Assembly: GCF_011516925.1 (NCBI RefSeq)
Contig: NZ_WOTG01000006.1
Span: 62,001-126,000 of the forward strand
Reading direction: 5' to 3'
From: Acetobacter fabarum
GTDB taxonomy: Bacteria; Pseudomonadota; Alphaproteobacteria; Acetobacterales; Acetobacteraceae
DNA: 64,000 bases
This document shows, piece after piece, positions 27,869 to 35,977 of this stretch; position 1 is the stretch's first letter; every line of letters starts with the position of its first letter. Under the pieces are notes generated by a model, which was not told where the DNA came from, did not search any database, and was given only the letters and a program-made list of their open reading frames with translations. The translations under genes and the position numbers were made by a program.

Positions 27869-29015
27869 TGGCGTCACGCATACGCAGGATATTCCGGGGG
27901 TTGAGGAATAACTCCCGTTGCACCGGGTCGTTAATCCCGTAAATCAGCCAGGCGACGCGGCGCATTTCCTGCCGTGTGCAGTATTCCTCACGCCGGGCAG
28001 CCTTGCGCCCCTGTGCGGGGCTGCGCAGCCATGCGCGCGCCACCCGGGCTCCACGGTAAGCACTCTTCATGGCCAGCAGCACACCGGACGAAAACACAGG
28101 GTCCAGGAACGCAAACGCATCCCCGATCATGTAATACCCTTCCCCCCATGTTTTGTCCGCGCAATAGGAGTAGTTTCCGGTGGTTGTCAGTTCCCCCAAC
28201 TGTTCCGCTGGTGCTAGACGCTGTGAGACACTCGGGCTTTCCGCCACCTTTTTCCAGAACAGGTCTGTTTTGGGACCGGTATGGGAGCTGAACGCATTTT
28301 TATCCCCCACAAAACCAACGCTCATAATGTTGTCACGCAGGGGGATCATCCAGAACCATCCGTCATCCACCAGATGGATGGAAATATAACCTTCCATATC
28401 CGCTTCACGGCGTTCAACATTGCGGAAATGCGCAAAAATGGCGGCTGTAGAGTTGTTTTTATCAGCATGCCGCGTATGCAAACGCCGCGCCAGAAATCCG
28501 TCCCGCCCGGATGCATCCAGCACAAAGCGGGGCGTAAAGGTGTGGGTTTGCCCAGCCTCGTCCTGCGCAATAACCTGCGTTGGCTGGCGGGGCGTAAAAC
28601 GGGCTTCTGTTACCCGCAGACCTTCAAGGGTTTCCACCCCATGCGCCTGAGCATTGCGGAACAGGATTTCATCAAACTCAGAGCGCCTGACCTGATACGC
28701 ATGCGTATCCTTCGGGCTGATTGCATGACTGAAGGGAAAAGCCAGCCGCCCCTCCCCCCGGTCCGACACAAATTCGGCACCGGGTTTAAATACCCCGATC
28801 TCGCGCACCTTATCCAGCACGCCAATGTCGCGGAGCAGCTCCATGTTGCAGGGCAGCAGGGATTCACCAATATGGAAGCGGGGATGCGGATCTTTTTCCA
28901 GCATAATGACCGACACACCCTGCCGGGCCAGCAACGTGGCGGCTGTGCTCCCCGCAGGCCCGCCACCAATAACCAGAACATCGCATTCCCGCGCAGACAT
29001 ATCAGAACCACTCAT
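27747..29015 (-). CDS. FAD-dependent oxidoreductase of the halogenase family, aryl polyene cluster
   Basis: The 422-residue flavoprotein has the GxGxxG site VIGGGPAGSTAATLLARQG (16-34) and the GESLLP motif (50-55). It has a W-x-W-x-I-P motif (WFWMIP, 220-225), the hallmark of FAD-dependent halogenases such as PrnA and PltA. It is the last gene of the polyene operon, with an ATGA overlap with the ketoreductase. Related proteins occur in xanthomonadin and flexirubin clusters, where halogenated or otherwise modified aryl heads are known. It could halogenate an ACP-bound aryl group or act as a plain monooxygenase or reductase (geranylgeranyl-reductase-like relatives share the fold). The 3' end overlaps the lipoprotein gene on the other strand. 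Confidence 0.8.
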   Translation of the reverse strand: MSGSDMSARECDVLVIGGGPAGSTAATLLARQGVSVIMLEKDPHPRFHIGESLLPCNMELLRDIGVLDKVREIGVFKPGAEFVSDRGEGRLAFPFSHAISPKDTHAYQVRRSEFDEILFRNAQAHGVETLEGLRVTEARFTPRQPTQVIAQDEAGQTHTFTPRFVLDASGRDGFLARRLHTRHADKNNSTAAIFAHFRNVERREADMEGYISIHLVDDGWFWMIPLRDNIMSVGFVGDKNAFSSHTGPKTDLFWKKVAESPSVSQRLAPAEQLGELTTTGNYSYCADKTWGEGYYMIGDAFAFLDPVFSSGVLLAMKSAYRGARVARAWLRSPAQGRKAARREEYCTRQEMRRVAWLIYGINDPVQRELFLNPRNILRMRDAIISLLAGDFVGRWRVQAPLLAFRSVLAAMRWKWAKKRAAN

Positions 29016-29731
29016 GCCATACCCCCATTAACCCCTATGGTCTGCCCCGAAATGTAGGCAGCTTGTTCCGAGGCCAGAAACCCTACCAGATCAGCCACTT
29101 CCTCCGGTTGCCCCGCACGGCGGGCCGGAACCACAGCGGCAATATCTGCATCGCTCATAACCGCCGCCGTAGCGGGGGAAGCAATAATGCCCGGCGCTAT
29201 GGCATTCACTGTAATGCCGCGGCTGCCAACTTCGCGCGCAAGGGAGCGTACTGCCCCCTCCAGCCCGGCTTTTGCCGCGCCGTAATTGACCTGCCCCCTG
29301 TTCCCCATCTGCGCGGTAATGGACGACAGGGCAATAATACGCCCCCAGCGGGTGCGGGTCAGGGGAAGCAGCAGCGGTTGCACCACGTTAAAAAAACCAT
29401 CCAGCGATACGGCCAGCACATCCCGCCACTGGGCTGGGGCCATACCCGCCATTGTTACGTCATCATGGGTGCCTGCATTATGGACAATAACCTGCGGAAC
29501 GCCCGCTTCCAGCACTGGAGTCAGGGCCTGTCTGGTCGCATTGGCATCTGTCAGGTCACAGCACCATAATTCAGTGGAGCCACCTTCGGCCCGTATGCGC
29601 TCCACAACCTCCTGCGCCTTGCTGCGTGAGGCATGGGCATGCACCAGAACATGCAAGCCATTCCCCGCCAGTTTATGGCAAATGGCAGCCCCAATCGGGC
29701 TGCTGCCGCCGGTTACGAGTGCGCGCTTCAT
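29012..29731 (-). CDS. 3-oxoacyl-ACP reductase (FabG-like, ApeQ type)
   Basis: The 239-residue short-chain dehydrogenase has the NADPH loop TGGSSPIG (8-15), NAG (85-87), catalytic Ser136/137, and Tyr150-xxx-Lys154 in VNYGAAKAG. The C-terminus SGQTIGVNGGM is classic for FabG. It reduces the beta-keto group of each polyene extension unit on ACP. It overlaps the dehydratase gene upstream and the flavoprotein gene downstream by four bases. Confidence 0.9.
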   Translation of the reverse strand: MKRALVTGGSSPIGAAICHKLAGNGLHVLVHAHASRSKAQEVVERIRAEGGSTELWCCDLTDANATRQALTPVLEAGVPQVIVHNAGTHDDVTMAGMAPAQWRDVLAVSLDGFFNVVQPLLLPLTRTRWGRIIALSSITAQMGNRGQVNYGAAKAGLEGAVRSLAREVGSRGITVNAIAPGIIASPATAAVMSDADIAAVVPARRAGQPEEVADLVGFLASEQAAYISGQTIGVNGGMA

Positions 29732-30198
29732 TCAGCCCGCCCTGCACCAGCTACAGCGCGTTGAAACATGACTGTCCCGCGACCTTGCAAAAGCAGATCC
29801 CCCGGCTGGGAATGAACGGAAAAACCATAAACCATACCAGCGCTATCGACCTGCTCGCGCAGGACGTCAATCTGCAACAGGCCATATTCTGCACAATCCA
29901 GCCGGTCGCACTGCGCCTGCAGGTCACGCAGGGCTGCCAGATAACCGCCGGTTCTGGCCATGGTCTGCCCTGTAAGGGCACCATGGAGGGCCGCGGCCTG
30001 CATGGCCATTTCCGCCCCGACCAGCACCCCCAGCTGCCCAGCATGGCGCAACGGGTTATCCGGATGCAAATGGACCGCTGTATGCGCACGCAATGTGGTA
30101 TCCGACCAGAAGGAGCAGGTATCCAGCAGGCAACTCGCACCCTGATGCGGGATTAAGGCCAGAATATCCACGCGCTCCAGCTTTACACGCTCTAACAT
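29728..30198 (-). CDS. 3-hydroxyacyl-ACP dehydratase, hotdog fold (ApeP-like)
   Basis: The 156-residue protein has the N-terminal segment LIPHQGASCLLD typical of ApeP/FabA-like dehydratases. It then has HLHPDNPLR and a long helix with LVGAEMAMQAAALHG. It should remove water from the hydroxyacyl-ACP made by the ketoreductase, giving conjugated double bonds. Overlaps of seven and four bases with neighbours place it inside the operon. Confidence 0.82.
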   Translation of the reverse strand: MLERVKLERVDILALIPHQGASCLLDTCSFWSDTTLRAHTAVHLHPDNPLRHAGQLGVLVGAEMAMQAAALHGALTGQTMARTGGYLAALRDLQAQCDRLDCAEYGLLQIDVLREQVDSAGMVYGFSVHSQPGDLLLQGRGTVMFQRAVAGAGRAE

Positions 30199-30986
30199 GG
30201 CTTTACCTCCGCCAGAATGGTCCCCGGCTGGCAGGCCATATGCACAATGCCCTCCTGCCCGCTGGCAATCTGCTGGAGTAATGCCAGCCCCCCTGCCGCG
30301 GGGTTACTCCGCGCAAGCTCTGCAAGTTGGGGTGGCAAGGTTGTATCCTGCGCCACGGCGCCGGGAGCATGGGTTATATCCAGCGTGCAAACCGCGCCCT
30401 GCCTAGCCTGTGGCACCAGCACAAAGGCGCAACCAAATGTGTTGTGCGTAATACGGACTTTGCCAATTGGTCCGGGTATAGGCAGGTCATAGGCCACAAA
30501 TAGCACGGGCGCATTTTCCACCACACATTCGGCAGCCGCCTTGAGCAACCCTTGCGCAAAAGACCAGTCATAACACCCCAATGCCACAACGGGGGCCAGA
30601 CTGGCGTGCCCTATGGTCCAGTACCCTGCAGGCGCATTGTGCACCGAGTTATGAAACTGGGTCGGAGAAACCTCCCCTCCGGGCGTGCTCAGGGCGGTTA
30701 AAATACTATCCACCACAGCTCCATCCCCATTGGAACTGGCAAATACTCCCCTTATGTCTGCCGCCTGTACGCCTGCCTGCGCGCAGGCTTCCTCCGCCAG
30801 CGCAATTGCCAGCCGGGTTAACGGGCCACACCGCCGCCGCTCATTGGCAGGCAGGCAGGTAGCAGGCGGAACCTGTACCGGTGCGGGTGCCCAATCTTCC
30901 TGCCCTTGCAAAACGCGTGCGGCATGTGGCCACCCAGACAAACCCGGTCCCCAGACCGAAATCCCTTGTACAGAAACCCGCATCAC
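30192..30986 (-). CDS. Beta-ketoacyl synthase-like chain-length factor (ApeC-like)
   Basis: The 264-residue protein is a shortened ketosynthase N-terminal fold. The place of the active Cys reads HNSVHNAPAGYW with no cysteine, so it cannot condense on its own. This is what is known for chain-length factors, which pair with an active ketosynthase and set polyene length. It overlaps the ketosynthase gene (30983) by four bases, supporting an obligate heterodimer. Confidence 0.85.
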   Translation of the reverse strand: MMRVSVQGISVWGPGLSGWPHAARVLQGQEDWAPAPVQVPPATCLPANERRRCGPLTRLAIALAEEACAQAGVQAADIRGVFASSNGDGAVVDSILTALSTPGGEVSPTQFHNSVHNAPAGYWTIGHASLAPVVALGCYDWSFAQGLLKAAAECVVENAPVLFVAYDLPIPGPIGKVRITHNTFGCAFVLVPQARQGAVCTLDITHAPGAVAQDTTLPPQLAELARSNPAAGGLALLQQIASGQEGIVHMACQPGTILAEVKPC

Positions 30987-32173
30987 ACGCCCTCAAAAAT
31001 CAGGCTGCAATTGGTTCCACCAAAACCAAAAGCATTGCTCATTACCCGCTGGACCGGCTTATGGAGTGTGTCTGTCAGCACATGGCTGTTAAATGTGGGG
31101 TCAATCTGCTGCACATTCAGGCAGCCCGGCGCAAATCCTGCCCGCATCATCACAAGAGCAAACATGGCCTCGATAATCCCGGAGGCCCCCAGAGTATGCC
31201 CCGTCCAGCCTTTGGTGGAGGAACAGGGCACACTACGGCCAAACAGGGTATGCACGGCGTGGTCCTCCATGGCGTCATTCACAACCGTACCGGTCCCATG
31301 CAGATTGATATAGTCCAGTTGCGAGGCATCCAGTCCGGCCCGTTCCAGCGCCTCACGCATGGCCGCCACAGCCCCGCGTGCCAGCGGATCGGGGGAGGAC
31401 ATATGGTGGCCATCACTACTCACCCCATAACCGACCCACCGCCCCATGACCTCAGCACCAGAGCGCGCTCCTTCACGCTCGAGCAGAACAAAGCCTGCCC
31501 CTTCCCCTACGGAAATGCCGGTGCGCTGTGCATCGCACGGGCGGGTTGGTTCCGCACTCACCAGCCCGAGGGCGGCAAACCCCCTTAATGTCATACGGCA
31601 CAGGCTGTCTGCCCCGCCAACGACAACGGCATCACACAGCCCGGCCTCCAGCCAGTGACGGGCATCCACAAATGCACGGGATGAAGAGGCACAGGCGTTG
31701 GAAACACTCAGTATTGGCCCTTCCAACCCCAGCCGTGCCGCGACAAACCGGGGGAGTGAGAACAGGTCCTGCGTATGGGCCTGATCAAACTCCGGGGGCG
31801 GTGCACCAGTGACCGGGTCCAGTGCTTCATAGGCATCTTCGGCTGAGAGAATACCAGACGTGGAAGTGCCCAGCACCACGGCAATCCTATAGGCACCATA
31901 AAACTGGCGGGCACTCTGCACTGCCTGCGCAAACCCATCCTGCGCACAGGCCATATCCGCCAACTGGTTGTTGCGGCACGTAAAGCCGGGGGCAACTCCC
32001 TCCAGCACATGCGTGCCAGCTTGTGGCACACAGCCGACATAGCCTGTTTTTATTCCGGCAAAGTCACATGGTGTTAGCCCCGAACGGCGTGCCAGCAGCG
32101 CATCTTCGGTCGCGGCCAATCCTCGCCCGATTGCGCTCAGGACTGTTCCAGCGGTTATGGCGAGTGGTTTCAT
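30983..32173 (-). CDS. Beta-ketoacyl-ACP synthase, active type (ApeO-like)
   Basis: The 396-residue ketosynthase keeps the full catalytic triad: Cys161 in SVSNACASSS, His292 in LHGTGTVVND and His326 in KGWTGHTLGA. The C-terminus has SNAFGFGGTN. It condenses malonyl-ACP units with the growing aryl polyene chain, with the adjacent chain-length factor as partner. It is the only active ketosynthase in this window, while several characterised clusters carry two or three. Translational overlap exists on both sides. Confidence 0.92.
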   Translation of the reverse strand: MKPLAITAGTVLSAIGRGLAATEDALLARRSGLTPCDFAGIKTGYVGCVPQAGTHVLEGVAPGFTCRNNQLADMACAQDGFAQAVQSARQFYGAYRIAVVLGTSTSGILSAEDAYEALDPVTGAPPPEFDQAHTQDLFSLPRFVAARLGLEGPILSVSNACASSSRAFVDARHWLEAGLCDAVVVGGADSLCRMTLRGFAALGLVSAEPTRPCDAQRTGISVGEGAGFVLLEREGARSGAEVMGRWVGYGVSSDGHHMSSPDPLARGAVAAMREALERAGLDASQLDYINLHGTGTVVNDAMEDHAVHTLFGRSVPCSSTKGWTGHTLGASGIIEAMFALVMMRAGFAPGCLNVQQIDPTFNSHVLTDTLHKPVQRVMSNAFGFGGTNCSLIFEGV

Positions 32174-34506
32174 GGTCGGTCTGGTGGTCCAATATTCGGG
32201 CGTTGTCCAGCCAGAAGAAAGCCGTAGATCATGGCTAACGCAACACCAAAAGCAACGGTTATCCCAATTTCGCGCAGTAATGGGGTCTGGCAGGCTGCCA
32301 GAAGGCCAAAAGTCAGCACGGTCATGGCATTGCAGGTCAGCAATGTGCGCATGGTTCTGGCTCGTTCTTCCGCGTCCAACTGGGGGCGTGCAAAGAACAG
32401 AGCGTAATCCAGACTAACCCCCAGCACAAACTGCAGGGCAATCAGATGAATGAGTGTAAGGGGCTGATGTAACAGGGCAAACGCCCCCAGCACCGTAATC
32501 TGCACCGCCCCCACAGCCCCGATTACGCGGAACATACGTCTGGCATCGCGCAGGCCAACCAGCAGCACGACAAACGCCAGCACACACCCGACGGCCATCC
32601 AACGCAATGTACGGCCTGTGTGGTAGGCCGAGAGGCTATCCACTTCCTTCCGCATATCCAGCACCAGAACATCCGGTTGCCCAGCCAGTGCGTGTTCTAC
32701 AGCCTGATGGTCCTTCACACTTTCCGGAAAAACGAGGCCGAACCATTGCCCGCCCCGTGCAAACAGCAAGGGAGCCATTGCCGCCCCAACCGGCGTGCCC
32801 AGCATATCCTGCGGTAATAACGGGGGCATTTGCCGTGCACGCGCCACATCAGCCACAAATGCATCAAAGGCTGTCGCACGGAAGGGTAGTCCCTCCTTTG
32901 CCTGTGCAATAGCAACCTGCAACGCGGCCGGGGGTGGCAACTGGCTGGCCCGGCTGCGCTGCATCTGCACCGAAGGCAGTAAACGTGCCGCCTCCTGCAC
33001 GCCTGCCAGTGCGCCCTTTTGCTGCAATTGCGCCCATACTGGTGCCAGAGCCTCCTCCCGCTCCAGCACTGCCTGCGCATTCTGCCCTGAGACTGCCAGC
33101 ATGAGTGAAGAGTCCGGCACACCAAGATCACGGCGTAATGAATCGTCCAGTCGCAGGGTTTTCTCTGGCAGGGGGCTAAGGGCTGTAAGGCGAGTGTCCA
33201 TAAGCGGGGGAGAACGCCATAACGCCACCGCGCAGAACATAACAGGCAGGCAGGCCAGAACCCGGTAGCGCCGCCAGCCTTCTGCCACAGCCAAAGGCCC
33301 GGACGGCCCACTCACATGCGGTGCCAGATCCGCTGCTACGACCAGTCTGGGCATGATATGCAGGGTAACAAGCGCTGCCACCACAAGCCCTACGGCAGCA
33401 AACACGCCCAGTTGCGCCAGCCCGGGCAGCCCGCAAAACACCATGCCGGTTAGCCCCAGCACAGCCGTTGCAACACCCAGCCGCAAACTATGGCCAATAC
33501 GGTGCAGAGTTGCCTGTGGGCCTTCACCATGGTCACGGTGCCCGATAAGCAGCACCGGGTAATCCAGCGCCACACCCAGCATGGTCATACCAAAGCCGAA
33601 TGCAATGCCATGCACAAAGCCAAAGGCCAGACGCACGACAAGCATGGCAACACTCAACGAGAGCAAAAACGGCACACCAATAGCTGCCAGCACCCACAGC
33701 GAGCGGAACCGCCAGTAAAGAATACTCACAACCAGCGCAAAGGAGCACAGCGCCATCATATCCACATCGCGCCGCATGCCCGCCGCACTGGACACGGCAA
33801 AAACTGACGGGCCGCTCATGAGCAGTCTGGCCGAACCGGGGTGCAAGGCGGCAAATGCCGCCGTTATGGTCTGTTCAACATGAGCCTGCCGGGCAAGGTC
33901 CATACCCGGGGCCTGCGTGCGCAACAACAGCAGGGCACGTGGCCGGTCCGGCGCAAACCAGACGCCCTGCACCACTCGAACACGCACATCCGGCTCCAAT
34001 GCGCGCACGGTCTGCACAAACGCGTTTGTCGGGTCCCGCAGGAGTGCATCCGACAAAACAGAGCCTGCGGCGGAATCCAGCCCATCCAGAACATTGGAAA
34101 ACGCCTGCGCCAGTGCCTGTGCATCCAGCTTGCGCACAGAATTATCGGGGGCAAGCTGGTAGCGATGCTCAAACAGGAGATTACGCAAGGTCTCGGCCTG
34201 ATCCGTGGCAAAAACACCATTCAGGACAGAAACAAACTGGGGATCCCCTGCAAGGGCTGTGTGCAGGCCCAGACTAAGCCGGGCAAGTTCGGGCTCGGGA
34301 GCTCCCTCCACCCCCAGCATGATAACAGTGCCCGCTACACCGCCCTGCACTTCGCGTAATAAAAAGCGCGTTCCGTCATCATGGCCTTTGGGCAAAAAAC
34401 CCGCCATATCCATCCGCAGCGGGATATTCAGGAACACCAGCACGGCAAACAGAACCGACACCGCCAGCGTTATGGCCAGAACCCCGGGTTTTCTACGCGG
34501 CCTCAC
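32170..34506 (-). CDS. MMPL/RND-family exporter of the polyene cluster
   Basis: The 778-residue inner-membrane protein has an N-terminal helix, a large periplasmic domain, a block of helices around residues 240-400, a second periplasmic domain and a final helix block. This is the two-fold RND/MMPL layout. The segment GVALDYPVLLIGHRDHGEG and its C-terminal counterpart SLDYALFFARPQLDAEER are typical of these transporters. With the LolA-like protein it should move the lipid-linked polyene to the outer membrane. The start is GTG overlapping the lolA-like stop. Confidence 0.87.
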   Translation of the reverse strand: MRPRRKPGVLAITLAVSVLFAVLVFLNIPLRMDMAGFLPKGHDDGTRFLLREVQGGVAGTVIMLGVEGAPEPELARLSLGLHTALAGDPQFVSVLNGVFATDQAETLRNLLFEHRYQLAPDNSVRKLDAQALAQAFSNVLDGLDSAAGSVLSDALLRDPTNAFVQTVRALEPDVRVRVVQGVWFAPDRPRALLLLRTQAPGMDLARQAHVEQTITAAFAALHPGSARLLMSGPSVFAVSSAAGMRRDVDMMALCSFALVVSILYWRFRSLWVLAAIGVPFLLSLSVAMLVVRLAFGFVHGIAFGFGMTMLGVALDYPVLLIGHRDHGEGPQATLHRIGHSLRLGVATAVLGLTGMVFCGLPGLAQLGVFAAVGLVVAALVTLHIMPRLVVAADLAPHVSGPSGPLAVAEGWRRYRVLACLPVMFCAVALWRSPPLMDTRLTALSPLPEKTLRLDDSLRRDLGVPDSSLMLAVSGQNAQAVLEREEALAPVWAQLQQKGALAGVQEAARLLPSVQMQRSRASQLPPPAALQVAIAQAKEGLPFRATAFDAFVADVARARQMPPLLPQDMLGTPVGAAMAPLLFARGGQWFGLVFPESVKDHQAVEHALAGQPDVLVLDMRKEVDSLSAYHTGRTLRWMAVGCVLAFVVLLVGLRDARRMFRVIGAVGAVQITVLGAFALLHQPLTLIHLIALQFVLGVSLDYALFFARPQLDAEERARTMRTLLTCNAMTVLTFGLLAACQTPLLREIGITVAFGVALAMIYGFLLAGQRPNIGPPDRP

Positions 34507-35078
34507 GGGTCGAGGGTCAGGGTTTGCACATCCCCATTAGCCTGCACAATCTTCAGGCTCTGTATGGCGTTATTGCGCCCCTTCAGCACGACCAGACGCA
34601 CCAGATGCACCGCCTGCGGGGAAAGAGGTGCCATATTAAGTGTCCATGCGCCAAGGTCGCCCTGTGCACTCAGGGTGTAATCATGCGTCAGGCTTGCCAT
34701 GTCCCCTTCCAGCGGTGCGCGCATGGTTGTGACCAGCAGTGCAAGAGCAGGGCTTTGCGACAGCGGCACATTATGCACACTCCCCGCCCCCCGCTGGATG
34801 GAGACCATACTCCCGTCAATCACCAGTTTTTCGGGGCGTGGGGCCTGCGTGTTTTTCTCCAGATATGCGGGGCGATGGAACAGCAGCACGCCACTGGAAA
34901 GCAATGGGTGCGTAAGAGCCGCCATATCCTTTTGTTCATGGAAAGGCTGCGCACGCTCGGGCACCTGCCCCAGATGGGCAATAATCTGCCCGGTCAGGTC
35001 TGTTCCGTTATCGACCGCCCATGCCTGCCCCATGCCTGCAAGCAGCCCCCATGCCACCAGAAGAGAAAAAACTTTCAC
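34503..35078 (-). CDS. LolA-like outer-membrane lipoprotein carrier of the polyene cluster
   Basis: The 191-residue protein has a signal peptide (MKVFSLLVAWGLLAG, cleavage after AWA) and a beta-rich LolA-like fold with GVLLFHRPAYLEK near residue 60. LolA-like proteins of such clusters are thought to carry the hydrophobic product through the periplasm. It starts with GTG inside the end of the acyltransferase gene and overlaps the exporter gene by four bases. Confidence 0.8.
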   Translation of the reverse strand: MKVFSLLVAWGLLAGMGQAWAVDNGTDLTGQIIAHLGQVPERAQPFHEQKDMAALTHPLLSSGVLLFHRPAYLEKNTQAPRPEKLVIDGSMVSIQRGAGSVHNVPLSQSPALALLVTTMRAPLEGDMASLTHDYTLSAQGDLGAWTLNMAPLSPQAVHLVRLVVLKGRNNAIQSLKIVQANGDVQTLTLDP

Positions 35079-35977
35079 GGCAGGTCTTTCCAGTAATCAT
35101 AAAAATTAAACCATGAGAACGGGTGCCTGCGGCACAGCGCCTCCATCCAGCCCGCGTATCGCTCCGCCGCCTGTTGCCCAAAAGCGGATCGCCCCTGCCG
35201 GGATGTGGGGTATGCCACACCAAACGGCACAAAATTTACGTCATAAACACCATCTGCTGCACGTATGGCGCTTACGAGCACAATGGGAGCGCCTGTAGCC
35301 ATCCCCAGCCGGAAAGGCCCTTCGGGGAGCAAAACATCCCCCCCCAGCATTTTTGTGCGGATACACCGATCTGTATCGGGCGTTCTGTCCCCCAGAATAC
35401 CAACCACTTCCCCCCGCCCCAGGCTTTCCGCAACGCGGAGCATGGTATCCACCTGCCCGATGGCAATAATGGTTTGTGCGTAAGTAGGGTCCAGCGCTTC
35501 CAGCACATCTGTGGCTCCCCCCAGATTGGAGCGGTACATGAGCATGCGCAATGTTATACCGTGCTCCCGCCCCAGAGACCTGAGCGCTTCAAACGACCCG
35601 ATATGCGCCCCCAGCAAAAGGCACCCTCGCCCACCCGCCAGAGCCTGCAAAAAGCACTCCCGCCCCGTAACCCGCACATGTGGCATGTCCGTGGTGTTTT
35701 GCAGAAAAAAAATACGGTCCAGCACAACCTGTGCGAAGCACCGCATATGCCGCATAATGGTGGTTATTGTAGGGCGAACAGGCAAAGCACGACGCAAATA
35801 AGCGCGCGATGCCCGACGGGCCGCCCCGTTATGCAGAAAAAAATACAGCGTAATGGGGCCAAGAAGCCACTCCAGCCGCCGCCTTCCAACCTTGCGGGCC
35901 AGAAGCAGCGCAACCTGCATGGCAAACCGGTTACCCCGCTCCGGCACAACCCAGCGCCTGTCAGCCGTGCGTGGCAT
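35075..35977 (-). CDS. LpxL/HtrB-like acyltransferase of the polyene cluster
   Basis: The 300-residue protein has the H-x4-E catalytic motif (His125 and Glu130 in GAHIGSFEA) and the downstream LGDRTPDT and LLPEGPFRLG blocks of the LpxL family. In polyene clusters this type of enzyme is believed to attach the chain to a lipid or sugar carrier at the inner membrane. It overlaps the ligase-dehydratase gene by 17 bases. Confidence 0.82.
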   Translation of the reverse strand: MPRTADRRWVVPERGNRFAMQVALLLARKVGRRRLEWLLGPITLYFFLHNGAARRASRAYLRRALPVRPTITTIMRHMRCFAQVVLDRIFFLQNTTDMPHVRVTGRECFLQALAGGRGCLLLGAHIGSFEALRSLGREHGITLRMLMYRSNLGGATDVLEALDPTYAQTIIAIGQVDTMLRVAESLGRGEVVGILGDRTPDTDRCIRTKMLGGDVLLPEGPFRLGMATGAPIVLVSAIRAADGVYDVNFVPFGVAYPTSRQGRSAFGQQAAERYAGWMEALCRRHPFSWFNFYDYWKDLP

